Shown here piece by piece: positions 8,176 through 16,865 of a stretch of DNA of 64,000 nt. The position numbers and the translations under genes were made by a program. The stretch covers positions 5,642,001-5,706,000 of the forward strand of contig NZ_CP108131.1 in assembly GCF_036203305.1 (NCBI RefSeq). The letters run 5' to 3'. Within the stretch, counting starts at the first letter, position 1. Every line of letters starts with the position of its first letter. The notes below the pieces were generated by a model. That model had not been told where the DNA came from and ran no database searches. It saw only the letters and a list, made by a program, of their open reading frames with translations. This DNA comes from Streptomyces sp. NBC_00190. Lineage in GTDB: Bacteria > Actinomycetota > Actinomycetes > Streptomycetales > Streptomycetaceae.

Positions 8176-9887
8176 GCGGCACCAAGGAGCCGGGTGCGGC
8201 GCCGGGAGGCGCCGCACCGGGCCCCGGCCCTCGCGAGGGCCGGCGGGCGATCGCGGTGCGACTCGCCCTGATGGCCGTACCCCTGGTCTTCTTCGGGCTC
8301 TTCTTCGCCTATCCCGTCGCCGCGATCGTCGGGCGCGGGCTCAAGACCGACGACGGCTGGCAGTTCGGCCGGATCGGCGAGGTGCTCGCCCGGCCCGACA
8401 TCGCCGACGTGCTGTGGTTCACCACCTGGCAGGCGCTCGCCTCCACCGCGCTCACGCTGGTGATCGCACTCCCCGCCGCGTACGTCTTCGCGCGCCTCGA
8501 CTTCCCCGGCAAGCAGCTGCTGCGGGCGGTGGTGACGGTCCCCTTCGTGCTGCCGACCGTGGTGGTCGGTACCGCCTTCCTCGCGCTGGTCGGCCGGGGC
8601 GGGCTGATGGACGAGCTGTGGGGCGTCCGGCTGGACACCACCGTGTGGGCGATCCTGCTCGCGCACGTCTTCTTCAACTACGCCGTCGTCGTACGGACGG
8701 TCGGCGGGCTCTGGGCGCAGCTGGACCCGCGCCAGGAGGAGGCCGCCCGCGTGCTGGGCGCCGGACGGTTCGCCGCCTGGCGGCATGTGACGCTGCCGGC
8801 GCTGGCCCCGGCGGTGGCGGCCGCCTCGCTGATGGTGTTCCTGTTCACCTTCAGCTCCTTCGGCGTCGTGCAGATCCTGGGCGGCCCCTCGTACTCCACC
8901 CTGGAGGTGGAGGTCTACCGGCAGACCGCGCAGTTCCTGGACCTGTCCACGGCCGCCGTGCTGACGATGGTGCAGTTCGCGGCGATCGGCGGGGTCCTCG
9001 CCGTGCACGCCCGGACGGTGCGTCGGCGGGAGACCGCGCTGCGGCTCGTGGACCCGGCGCGTACGGCCCACCGGCCGCGCGGCTGGGCGCAGAGCGCCCT
9101 GCTGGGCGGGGTGCTGCTGACGATCGCGCTGCTGATCGTGCTGCCGCTGGGCGTGCTGGTGGAACGGTCCTTCGACGTTCCCGGCGGATACGGGTTCGGT
9201 TTCTACCGGGCGCTGCAGGACACGGGCGCCGGCGGCGGAACGTTCCTGGTGCCGCCGCTGGAGGCGATCTGGAACTCGCTCCAGTACGCGCTCGCCGCCA
9301 CCGCCATCGCCCTGCTCGTCGGAGGCCTCGCGGCCGCCGCGCTGACCCGGCGGGCGGGCCGTTTCGTACGGGGCTTCGACGCGCTTCTGATGCTGCCGCT
9401 CGGGGTGTCCGCCGTGACGGTGGGCTTCGGCTTCCTGATCACACTGGACGAGCCGCCGCTGGATCTGCGGACCTCGTGGATCCTGGTGCCGCTCGCGCAG
9501 GCGCTGGTGGGCGTGCCTTTCGTCGTACGGACCATGCTGCCGGTCCTGCGCGCCGTCGACGCACGGCTGCGGGAGGCGGCCGCCGTCCTCGGCGCGTCCC
9601 CGCTGCGGGCGTGGCGGGAGGTGGACCTGCCGCTGGTGCGGCGGGCCCTGCTGATCGCGGCCGGGTTCGCCTTCGCCGTCTCGCTGGGCGAGTTCGGTGC
9701 GACCGTCTTCATCGCCCGGCCCGACCGGCCGACGCTGCCGGTGGCCGTGGCGCGGCTGCTGGGACGGGCCGGTGAGCTGAACTACGGGCAGGCGATGGCC
9801 CTGAGCACGATTCTGATGCTGGTGTGCGCGGTGTCCCTGCTGGTGCTGGAGCGACTGCGACCCGACAAGACCTCCGGAGAATTCTGA
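8151..9887 (+). CDS. thiP: Thiamine ABC transporter permease
   Basis: The 578-residue membrane protein holds two fused permease domains of about six membrane segments each, the usual ThiP layout. Each half has an EAA-type loop that contacts the ATPase: EEAARVLGAGRFAAWRHV in the first and REAAAVLGASPLRAWREV in the second. The ATG at 8151 gives a 25-base overlap with thiB; a GTG at 8139 in the same frame is possible. Translation is probably coupled to thiB. It ends in TGATG with thiQ. Confidence 0.9.
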   Translation: MDLARREVSGTKEPGAAPGGAAPGPGPREGRRAIAVRLALMAVPLVFFGLFFAYPVAAIVGRGLKTDDGWQFGRIGEVLARPDIADVLWFTTWQALASTALTLVIALPAAYVFARLDFPGKQLLRAVVTVPFVLPTVVVGTAFLALVGRGGLMDELWGVRLDTTVWAILLAHVFFNYAVVVRTVGGLWAQLDPRQEEAARVLGAGRFAAWRHVTLPALAPAVAAASLMVFLFTFSSFGVVQILGGPSYSTLEVEVYRQTAQFLDLSTAAVLTMVQFAAIGGVLAVHARTVRRRETALRLVDPARTAHRPRGWAQSALLGGVLLTIALLIVLPLGVLVERSFDVPGGYGFGFYRALQDTGAGGGTFLVPPLEAIWNSLQYALAATAIALLVGGLAAAALTRRAGRFVRGFDALLMLPLGVSAVTVGFGFLITLDEPPLDLRTSWILVPLAQALVGVPFVVRTMLPVLRAVDARLREAAAVLGASPLRAWREVDLPLVRRALLIAAGFAFAVSLGEFGATVFIARPDRPTLPVAVARLLGRAGELNYGQAMALSTILMLVCAVSLLVLERLRPDKTSGEF

Positions 9888-10951
9888 TGACGCTGCTTCA
9901 GCTGGAAGGGGTGTCGGTCCGCTTCGGTGAGCGGGCGGGCGGGTACGCCCTGGACCGCGTGGACCTGCGGGTCGCCGAGCACGAGATCGTGTGCGTGCTG
10001 GGGCCGAGCGGGAGCGGCAAATCCACCCTGCTCCGGGTCGTCGCCGGGCTCCAGCAGGTGTCCGCGGGGCGGGTGCTGCTCGGCGGCGCGGACCAGGCGG
10101 CCGTGCCCACGCACCGTCGGGGCGTCGGCCTGATGTTCCAGGACCACCAGCTGTTCCCGCACCGGGACGTCGGCGGGAACGTCGCTTTCGGGCTGCGGAT
10201 GCGGGGCTCCTCGAAGAGCGCCTGCGAGGGCCGGGTCGCGGAGCTGCTGGAGCTGGTCGGGCTCCCCGGAGCCGGGAAGCGGGCGGTGGCCTCCCTGTCC
10301 GGCGGCGAGCAGCAGCGGGTCGCGCTGGCCCGGGCACTGGCCCCGTCCCCGCGGCTGCTGATGCTGGACGAACCGCTGGGTCAGCTGGACCGCGGGCTGC
10401 GGGAGCGCCTCGTGGTGGAGCTGCAGGGCCTGTTCTCCCGGCTGGGCACGACCGTGCTGGCCGTCACGCACGACCAGGGGGAGGCCTTCGCGCTGGCCGA
10501 CCGGGTGGTGGTGATGTGCGACGGGCGGATCGCGCAGGCCGGTACCCCGCTGGAGGTGTGGCAGCGGCCCGCGTCGGAGTTCGTGGCGCGGTTCCTCGGC
10601 TTCGAGAACGTGGTGCCGGCCGTGGTGTCGGGCGGCGTGGCGGGGACCCCGTGGGGGAAGGTGCCGGTTCCCGATGGGGAGGCGGACGGGGAGCGGCGGC
10701 TGCTGATCCGCCCGGCGGGGGTCGTGCTGGGGCCGGACGGCCTGCGGTGCGAGGTGCTCTCCCGCACCTTCCGGGGAACGCACGTCGCACTGCTGCTGCG
10801 GCCGGAGGCGGGTCCGGTGCTGGAGGCGGAGTGCGCACTGGCGGGGGCGCCCGCCGTGGGGGACCGGGTCGCGGTGACCTTCGCCCCCGCGGAGGTGGTC
10901 GTACTCCCGGCGGACGCCCCGGGCTGCGGTGACGTGGACGACGCCGCCTAG
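9887..10951 (+). CDS. thiQ: Thiamine ABC transporter ATP-binding protein
   Basis: The 354-residue ATPase of the importer has Walker A GPSGSGKST (39-47), Q-loop MFQDHQ, signature LSGGE (137-141), Walker B LLMLDEP (157-163), and the H-loop VTHDQGEA. A C-terminal extension after about residue 240 resembles a TOBE-like regulatory domain. The start overlaps the thiP stop by one base. The TAG stop at 10949-10951 is formed by the TA target duplication of the neighbouring insertion element plus its first base. The uninterrupted site would give the same stop, so the protein is unchanged. Confidence 0.92.
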   Translation: MTLLQLEGVSVRFGERAGGYALDRVDLRVAEHEIVCVLGPSGSGKSTLLRVVAGLQQVSAGRVLLGGADQAAVPTHRRGVGLMFQDHQLFPHRDVGGNVAFGLRMRGSSKSACEGRVAELLELVGLPGAGKRAVASLSGGEQQRVALARALAPSPRLLMLDEPLGQLDRGLRERLVVELQGLFSRLGTTVLAVTHDQGEAFALADRVVVMCDGRIAQAGTPLEVWQRPASEFVARFLGFENVVPAVVSGGVAGTPWGKVPVPDGEADGERRLLIRPAGVVLGPDGLRCEVLSRTFRGTHVALLLRPEAGPVLEAECALAGAPAVGDRVAVTFAPAEVVVLPADAPGCGDVDDAA

Positions 10952-12033
10952 TGATCTGGTTCGGAGATGCGTGAGCAGTAGCGGCAGATCCGGTCGAGAA
11001 TCTGGTCGGCGGTCTTGGTCCACTTGAACGGCCGGGCATCGTCGTTCCAGACCTTGATCCAGTTCTCGAGTGCGGCCTTGAGGTCGTCGAGAGAGCAGAA
11101 CACCCCACGCTCAAGGCAGCGTCGTTCCAGCTCCGCGAACCACCGCTCGACCTGGTTGATCCACGACGAGTAGGTGGGGGTGAAGTGAAGCTGGAAGCGA
11201 GGATGCGCGAGAAGCCACTTGTGCACCACGAGTGCCTTGTGGGCGGAGAGGTTGTCGCAGATCACGTGGACCGCCAGGCCCTTGCTGGTCTGGCGGTCGA
11301 TCTCGTCGAGGAAGTCCCGGAAGTCCACGGCCCGGTGCTGAGCGGACAGCTTCGTGATCACCTTGCCGGTTGCGGTGTTCAGGGCGGCGAACAGATCAAC
11401 GGTGCCGTGCCTGACGTAGTCGAAGCTTCGCCGCTCGGGCACTCCAGGGATCATGGGCAGCACCGGCGCGGTCCGCTCCAGGGCCTGGATCTGCGGTTTC
11501 TCGTCCACCGCGAACACCACCGCGTTCGCCGGCGGGGCCAGGTAGAGGCCGACGACGTCACGGATCTTGTCGATGAGGAACGGGTCCGGGGAGACCTTGA
11601 ACGTCTCGGTCCGCCATGGCTGCAGGCCGAAGGCGTGCCAGATCCGCAGCACGCTCGCAGGGGAGATCCCCACGACCTTGGCCAGCTCCCGCTTGGACCA
11701 GTGCGTCCCACCGGCGGGTGTCTCTTCGAGGGTCCGGACCACCACCTCTTCCACCTGGGCGTCAGTGATGGTCCGCGGCACCCCGGGCCTGGCCTCGTCA
11801 GCGAGTCCGTCTAGCCGGTCCCGCAGGAACCGGGTCCGCCACTTGGCGACGGTGCCACGGTTCACTCCCAGCCGGGCGGCCACCGCCAGGTTCGGCCCGC
11901 CGTCCGCACACGCCAGCACGATCCGCGCCCGCAGGGCCAGACCCTGCGCGGTCGTGCGGCGCTTGACCCAGTTGTTCAACACCTGCCGCTCGGTCGCACT
12001 CAGGACCAGCGGCTCCAGCCTGCTGTCACCCAC
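10948..12033 (-). CDS. IS630-family transposase
   Basis: The 361-residue protein has an N-terminal helix-turn-helix pair (LAVAARLGVNRGTVAKWRTR and WSKRELAKVVGISPASVLRI) and a DDE catalytic core: FAVDEKPQIQ (first Asp), HVICDNLSAHK (second Asp), and TYSSWINQVERWFAELE (Glu). All three catalytic residues are present and the frame is unbroken, so it may be active. The start is GTG at 12033. The reading frame runs to the very tip of the element and its TAG stop is completed by the target CTA at 10948-10950. Confidence 0.93.
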   Translation of the reverse strand: MGDSRLEPLVLSATERQVLNNWVKRRTTAQGLALRARIVLACADGGPNLAVAARLGVNRGTVAKWRTRFLRDRLDGLADEARPGVPRTITDAQVEEVVVRTLEETPAGGTHWSKRELAKVVGISPASVLRIWHAFGLQPWRTETFKVSPDPFLIDKIRDVVGLYLAPPANAVVFAVDEKPQIQALERTAPVLPMIPGVPERRSFDYVRHGTVDLFAALNTATGKVITKLSAQHRAVDFRDFLDEIDRQTSKGLAVHVICDNLSAHKALVVHKWLLAHPRFQLHFTPTYSSWINQVERWFAELERRCLERGVFCSLDDLKAALENWIKVWNDDARPFKWTKTADQILDRICRYCSRISEPDH

Positions 12034-12135
12034 AACCCACAGCAGACCGAAACCGACCAGCGCCCGTCAGCCAAACCCGTGAACTGGTACGGAAGACGAC
12101 TCACGTGGTGCCGAACGAACTCACGACCAGATCAC
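10951..12135. mobile_element. IS630-family insertion sequence, 1185 bp
   Basis: The element is bounded by TA on both sides (10949-10950 and 12136-12137), the duplication typical of IS630/Tc1 elements. Its two ends share the perfect ten-base inverted repeat GTGATCTGGT (10951-10960, and 12126-12135 reversed); TTCGG recurs a little further in on both sides. It carries one transposase gene on the minus strand. Flanks C at 10948 and G at 12138 show that the empty site was CTAG. Confidence 0.9.
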
Positions 12136-13382
12136 TAGGGGCGGATGCCGTCGCAGGAGATGGGCAGGTGGCGCGGGCCGCGCAGGACCGCGTTCTGACG
12201 GTACGGGGGCGGGTCCTCCAGCAGTTGCGGGTTCTCCAGCCTGCGGGCCAGCTCGCTCAGCGCCAGCTGGGCCTCCAGCCGGGCCAGCGGAGCCCCGAAG
12301 CAGCTGTGGATCCCGCTGCCGAGGCCGAGGTGCTGGATGTCCCCGCGGTCCGGGTCGAAGCGGTCCGGGTGGTCGAACCGCTTGGGGTCGCGGTTCCCGG
12401 ACGCCAGGATCAGCCAGAGCGACGCGCCCTTGGGGATGGTGACGCCGCCGATCTCGATCTCGGTGAGCGGGCTGCGCTGGGGCAGCAGCTGCACCGGCGG
12501 TTCGTAGCGGAGCAGTTCCTCGACGATGGGGACGGCCATACCCGGGTCCTCGCGCAGTCGCTGGAGGACCTCCGGGTGGCGCAGCAGGGTCAGCATCCCG
12601 TTGGTGATGAGGTTGACGGTGGTCTCGTGGCCCGCGATCAGCAGGAGGGCCGAGGTGCTGAGGATCTCCATCGTCGTCATCGTGCCGTCCGGCGTGTCCG
12701 CGGTCGCCAGGTGGGACAGCATGTCGTCGCCCGGGTTCTTGCGGCGCTCCTCGATCAGCCCGGCCAGGTACATGCCGAGCTCCATCCGGGTGTCCTGCGA
12801 GCCCTTGTGGCGCTGGGAGGGGTCGGCGTCCGGGTCGGGGTCCAGGCTTGCGGCGAGGGTGTCGGCCCAGACGTGGAACCGCGGCTCGTCCTCGGGCGGC
12901 ACACCGAGCAGCCGGCAGATCACCGAGACCGGGAAGGGGTAGGAGAACTGGTCGACGAGGTCGATCCGGTCCAGCCCGTCGGCCGCGACGATGCCGTCGA
13001 TGAGCCCGGAGACGATGCCCTTGAGCTCGCCGCGCATGTCGTGGACCCGGTGCGGGGAGTGCGGCGGCCCGAACGGCCGGTTCGTCATCCGGCGCAGCCG
13101 GTCGTGCTCCGGCGGGTCGAGACCGAGGAAGGACGGCGGCAGGGCCGTCTCCCCGTCCTCCTCGGTCTGGGCCAGCGGATCACCCGTCGTCGGCGTCAGG
13201 TTGCGGCGGTCGGAGCTGATCCGGGGGTCGTGGAGGAGGCTGTGGATCTCGTAGTACGTGCTGATGACGTACGGCCCGTCGCTGTCCTGGGACACCGGTG
13301 TCTTGCGGAGCTCCTCGTACAGCGGATACGGATCGGCGCGGTTCGCGTAGTCGATGATCTCCCGCAGGATGGCTTGTGTCAT
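12135..13382 (-). CDS. Cytochrome P450
   Basis: A 415-residue haem monooxygenase of the bacterial soluble class. It has the I-helix oxygen-activation motif AGHETT (250-255), the K-helix ExxR (E289-R292), and the haem-ligand loop GSGIHSCFG with the cysteine at 361. The usual phenylalanine seven residues before that cysteine is a leucine here. Electrons would come from the ferredoxin and reductase encoded just upstream in the same operon. The substrate cannot be read from the sequence. Its TAG stop is completed by the last base of the insertion element and would have been identical before the insertion. Confidence 0.92.
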   Translation of the reverse strand: MTQAILREIIDYANRADPYPLYEELRKTPVSQDSDGPYVISTYYEIHSLLHDPRISSDRRNLTPTTGDPLAQTEEDGETALPPSFLGLDPPEHDRLRRMTNRPFGPPHSPHRVHDMRGELKGIVSGLIDGIVAADGLDRIDLVDQFSYPFPVSVICRLLGVPPEDEPRFHVWADTLAASLDPDPDADPSQRHKGSQDTRMELGMYLAGLIEERRKNPGDDMLSHLATADTPDGTMTTMEILSTSALLLIAGHETTVNLITNGMLTLLRHPEVLQRLREDPGMAVPIVEELLRYEPPVQLLPQRSPLTEIEIGGVTIPKGASLWLILASGNRDPKRFDHPDRFDPDRGDIQHLGLGSGIHSCFGAPLARLEAQLALSELARRLENPQLLEDPPPYRQNAVLRGPRHLPISCDGIRP

Positions 13383-13421
13383 GACAGGTCCTCGTGGTCC
13401 TCGGGGGAGGGCGCGGCGGGG

Positions 13422-14816
13422 TCAGTGGCGCGCGGGGGTGAAGGTCATCTTCCGGTCGGCCGGCGAGTAGCCGCTGAGGGTGATGGTCGGGCCGTGCGTG
13501 GGCACCGACGGGTCCGGGAAGTCCGCGGCCAGGGCCTTGTGCCCCTCCGGCCTGCGGTCCACGGTGGCGAACTGCGGCGGGAACGGCGCGGTCGTCTCGA
13601 TCAGGTGCTGGTAGAACGGCAGCCAGCGGCACTGGTCGAAGGTGACGGCTGCGATGACGCGCCCCTGGTACCCGTACACGGCCGCGAACCTGCGCTCGTC
13701 GCGCGAGCCCTGCGTGATGAGGATCTCCGTTCCCATCGGAGGGACGCCGACGGACTTGATGTTCACCCCGAACTGGGAGGACCAGAAGGCCGGTACCCAC
13801 ACGTGGGGGCGGCGGTCCATGCCCTCGCTGAGCATGTTGTGCGCCGCCGTCTCGGCCTGGGCGACGGCGTTGCCCCAGTGCTCCAGGGACAGGAACTGGT
13901 ACCCGAACAGAGCGTGCGGGGAACGTGCCACGTCACCTGCCACATAGATGTCGTCGGTGACGATGCCCCAGATGTTGAAGGCCCGGCAGCCCGCGTCACA
14001 GGCGATGCCGCGGGGTCCCGCACCCAGTCCGGATCCGGCGAGCCATTCGGTGTTGCGCTGCGCGCCGAGAGAGACGACCACCACGTCGGCCTCGACGGTG
14101 GCGCCGTCGGACAGGTGCGCGGCGCGGACCCGCCCGGAGGGGTCGCCCTCCAGCGCGGTCACCATCACACCGGTACGCAGGTCCACTTCGTGCGTGCGGT
14201 GCATCTCGGCCGCTACCTCGCCGATGACTCCGCCGAGCGCGCCGACCAGCGGGGCGTTGCCCCGCTCGGCGACGGTGACGGGCAGGCCGCGCTCCCGGCA
14301 GGCGGACGCGATCTCCGAACCGGTGAAGCCGGCTCCGATGACGAGCACCCGGCGGGGACCGGCCGCGAGGCTGCGTTCCAGCGCGGCGCCGTCGTCGCGG
14401 GTGCGCAGGACGAAGACGCCGTCCAGCGCTCCCTCCTCCTCGTTCGGCCACGGCCGGGCCCGTACGCCGGTGGCGATGAGCAGGCGGTCGTACTCCACCT
14501 CGTCACCGTCGGCGAGCCGGACCCTCCGGCCCGCCATGTCCAGGCCGGTGGCGGGGACCCCGAGACGCCACTTCGCGTCGATGTCCCGGCGGCGGGGGAG
14601 CGCGGTGCGGTCCGCGGTCGCCTTGCCCAGCAGGACCTGCTTGGACAGCGGGGGCCGGTCGTACGGCTCGTACGGTTCGTCACCGATCATCGTGAGCGAA
14701 CCGGTGAAGCCCTTCTCGCGCATGGTCTCGGCCGCCCGCAAGCCGGCCAGGGAGGCGCCGACGACGACGATCCGGCCGTCGCGCTTGAGGCGCTCCAGAC
14801 TTCCGTCACCGTTCAC
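13422..14816 (-). CDS. Ferredoxin reductase (FAD/NAD(P)H)
   Basis: The 464-residue flavoprotein passes electrons from NAD(P)H to the neighbouring ferredoxin. The N-terminal FAD site reads VVVGASLAGLRAAE (17-30). An NAD-binding repeat appears as VLVIGAGFTGSEIA, and the later FAD contact as NIWGIVTDDIYVAGDVA. The GTG at 14816 lies inside the last codons of the ferredoxin gene, so the two overlap by 11 bases and are translationally coupled. It is longer than many P450-linked reductases (about 400-420 residues), with the extra length at the C terminus. Confidence 0.88.
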   Translation of the reverse strand: MNGDGSLERLKRDGRIVVVGASLAGLRAAETMREKGFTGSLTMIGDEPYEPYDRPPLSKQVLLGKATADRTALPRRRDIDAKWRLGVPATGLDMAGRRVRLADGDEVEYDRLLIATGVRARPWPNEEEGALDGVFVLRTRDDGAALERSLAAGPRRVLVIGAGFTGSEIASACRERGLPVTVAERGNAPLVGALGGVIGEVAAEMHRTHEVDLRTGVMVTALEGDPSGRVRAAHLSDGATVEADVVVVSLGAQRNTEWLAGSGLGAGPRGIACDAGCRAFNIWGIVTDDIYVAGDVARSPHALFGYQFLSLEHWGNAVAQAETAAHNMLSEGMDRRPHVWVPAFWSSQFGVNIKSVGVPPMGTEILITQGSRDERRFAAVYGYQGRVIAAVTFDQCRWLPFYQHLIETTAPFPPQFATVDRRPEGHKALAADFPDPSVPTHGPTITLSGYSPADRKMTFTPARH

Positions 14817-15042
14817 CGCGCACCTCCGCGGTGGGTACGGGCTCGTCCGACGCGTCGTATTCGACGAGGATGGCCTGGACCGGACAGGCGGCGACGGCGC
14901 GCGCGACGTGCTCGCGCTGCTCCTCGTCGGCCTCCGGGTTGTACAGCAACGACTCGTCCCCGTGCATGGCGAACACGTCGGGAGCGAGGAACGCGCATTG
15001 CGCGTATCCCTGGCAGCGATTGAGGTCGACGACAAGCCTCAT
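14806..15042 (-). CDS. Ferredoxin, 3Fe-4S type
   Basis: A 78-residue ferredoxin with C10-x5-C16 and C53-P. This spacing, lacking the middle cysteine of 4Fe-4S clusters, is typical of Streptomyces P450-partner ferredoxins with a 3Fe-4S cluster. Acidic residues after the cluster region (NPEADEEQRE) suit docking to the P450. The start at 15042 (MRLVVDLNRC) fits the family better than the in-frame ATG ten codons upstream. It is the first redox gene of the operon ferredoxin, reductase, P450. Confidence 0.9.
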   Translation of the reverse strand: MRLVVDLNRCQGYAQCAFLAPDVFAMHGDESLLYNPEADEEQREHVARAVAACPVQAILVEYDASDEPVPTAEVRGER

Positions 15043-15176
15043 GAAAGACCCGTCCTTCCGTGGCCCGGTCATCCGCGTGATCCCAGTCGTCCCCGAGCCC
15101 CCCGTCCCCGATCCCTCCCCTCATCCAGGATGCGCGCGGGAGCCAAGGACGGCCTGCCGGGCGGCAGATGCGCAGG

Positions 15177-15776
15177 TCAGCGCCGTGTTCGCAGGATGTG
15201 GACGCTGATGACGAGAGCCCAGGCCGGGAACACCAGCTCGGACCAGGGCACACCGGACCCGATGACGATCAGGACCAGCCCGACGACGGTGCCCAGCACG
15301 CCCAGCGACCTGGGGAAGGCCCCGAGCCGCCGCCCGATCGCCGTGGTCGCGAAGACGAAGACGGCCGCCATCCGCATGCAGTAGGTCGCGAGGATCGTGT
15401 AGGCGTAGTGGCGGCCGAAGCCGGAGGGCGTGTTCTCCGCCAGCACGGTGCCCGCCGCCCCGGCGGCGACGAACAGGGTGGCGACGAAGACGAATCCGCT
15501 GCCGAGGAACACGGTGGCGATGAATCTGTCCTCGGCCTCGCCCGTATGGGCGCGCAGGGCGCCCATGAACCACAGGAAGAAGATCCCGGCGAAGGGCACG
15601 ATCTCCAGGGCCACCCGTACCGCCCAGCGCCGGTCCGGATCGATGGCCGTGTCGGCGTTCCCCGACGGGACGGCGATCCGTATCAGCACGATCGCCGCCG
15701 CGAGCAGCAGTGCGAAGGCGACTCCGACCATTCCCGCGGCGCGCGGGGTCCGCAGCCGCTGAGTCGTGGGTTCCAT
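15177..15776 (-). CDS. Integral membrane protein, unknown function
   Basis: A 199-residue protein with about five or six hydrophobic segments, beginning at roughly residues 15-35 (AAGMVGVAFALLLAAAIVLI), 60-80, 95-120, 130-150 and 165-190. I recognise no catalytic motif. The start at 15776 follows a GAGGG-type site; an in-frame start 18 codons upstream is possible. It lies 134 bases upstream of the ferredoxin gene on the same strand and could be part of that operon. Confidence 0.65.
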   Translation of the reverse strand: MEPTTQRLRTPRAAGMVGVAFALLLAAAIVLIRIAVPSGNADTAIDPDRRWAVRVALEIVPFAGIFFLWFMGALRAHTGEAEDRFIATVFLGSGFVFVATLFVAAGAAGTVLAENTPSGFGRHYAYTILATYCMRMAAVFVFATTAIGRRLGAFPRSLGVLGTVVGLVLIVIGSGVPWSELVFPAWALVISVHILRTRR

Positions 15777-15879
15777 GAACCCTCGCTTTCTCCCCCGTCC
15801 AGCAAGCGGCAGGCGCGGCTCCGCCACCATCGGGGACCGGCCGACCGGGTGAACCGGCCGACCAGGTGAACCGGCCCGG

Positions 15880-16785
15880 CTACGCCACCGGTTCGGGGAC
15901 CGGGGCGTCCGCCTCCGCGTCGGAGCCCTCGTGCTTGCCGTACCAGGCGACCGCCACCGCCCCGGTCACGGCCAGGACGAAGCCCAGGACGGCCAGCCAG
16001 GCGAGGCCCGGGCGCGAGGCGTCGCCGAGCCACAGGACGCCGATCGCGCCCGGGAGGACCGTCTCGCCGACGACCAGGGCCGCGGTCGCACCGTTCACCG
16101 AGCCGATCTGGAGGGCGACGGTGTGCAGGTACATGCCGCCGACGCCCGCCACCACGATGGCGTAGAGCGCCGGGTCGAAGAGCAGCGTGCCGAGGTCGAA
16201 GGGGTCGATGCCGTCGAGGATCCGGACGCCGACGCCGAGCGCGCCGAAGCCCAGGCCGGACAGCAGGCCCGCCAGGATCGCCGCCCCGCCGCCCAGCAGC
16301 CGTACGGCCACCGTGCCGCCCGCCATCAGCAGCAGGGTGATCCCCAGCAGCCACCAGTGCGTGGACATCGGCGCGTGGTGGCCGCCCTCGTGGCCCGCCG
16401 CCGTCGCCAGCAGCACCAGCGCCGTGCAGACCACTCCGATGGAGGTCCACTCCTTGCGGCTCAGCCGGATGCCCAGCATCTTCACGCTCAGCACGGCCGT
16501 GATCACCAGATTGGCGCTGATCACGGTCTGCGAGAGGAAGAGCGGCAGCAACCGGGCCGCCAGAGCGCCCAGCCCGAAGCCCACGAAGTCCAGGATCGTG
16601 CCGACGATGAACTCCCACGTCATCGCCGCCTTGGCGGTGGACGACAGGTTGGGGCCGCCGTGCGCCGTCACCCCGGCGGCGGACGGGGACATCCGGGCGG
16701 CGCGGCGCGATCCGACGGCTTGCAGGACGGATCCCGTCCCGTAGCAGATGGACGCCGCGACAGCGGTCAGCAGGCCTATGAGCAC
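15880..16785 (-). CDS. DMT/EamA-type membrane transporter
   Basis: The 301-residue membrane protein has nine or ten predicted segments in two halves, the pattern of the drug/metabolite transporter superfamily. It begins LIGLLTAVAASICYGTGSVL, and the second half includes GATAALVVGETVLPGAIGVL, similar to the conserved EamA segment. The GTG at 16785 sits six bases after GGAG; a TTG one codon upstream is also open. An 11-bp hairpin (16800-16835) precedes the ribosome site. The substrate is unknown. Confidence 0.75.
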   Translation of the reverse strand: MLIGLLTAVAASICYGTGSVLQAVGSRRAARMSPSAAGVTAHGGPNLSSTAKAAMTWEFIVGTILDFVGFGLGALAARLLPLFLSQTVISANLVITAVLSVKMLGIRLSRKEWTSIGVVCTALVLLATAAGHEGGHHAPMSTHWWLLGITLLLMAGGTVAVRLLGGGAAILAGLLSGLGFGALGVGVRILDGIDPFDLGTLLFDPALYAIVVAGVGGMYLHTVALQIGSVNGATAALVVGETVLPGAIGVLWLGDASRPGLAWLAVLGFVLAVTGAVAVAWYGKHEGSDAEADAPVPEPVA

Positions 16786-16799
16786 CAAGGGCTCCGTTC

Positions 16800-16835
16800 A
16801 CGTCTGGCAGGTTTTGCGGTACCTCTGCCAGACGT
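16800..16835 (-). promoter_or_regulatory. 11-bp hairpin before the DMT gene
   Basis: ACGTCTGGCAG (16800-16810) pairs perfectly with CTGCCAGACGT (16825-16835) around 14 bases. It lies 30 bases after the LOG-like gene and 5 bases before the GGAG of the DMT gene, with no T run on the transcribed strand. Attenuation, a translation switch or a protein-binding palindrome are all possible. Confidence 0.55.
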
Positions 16836-16865
16836 AAGAACGGGCCGGGAAGTTGCTTCGAGAGC

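Noticed and set aside
12105..15023. A 972-codon plus-strand open frame across the P450 operon
   Set aside because: It is the mirror of the GC-rich minus-strand genes. It has no protein motifs and low-complexity Arg/Gly/Val content, while the opposite frame encodes clear P450 and redox proteins.
15043..15176. Further gene between ferredoxin and membrane protein genes
   Set aside because: Only 134 bases with no start-site signal and no domain-like frame.
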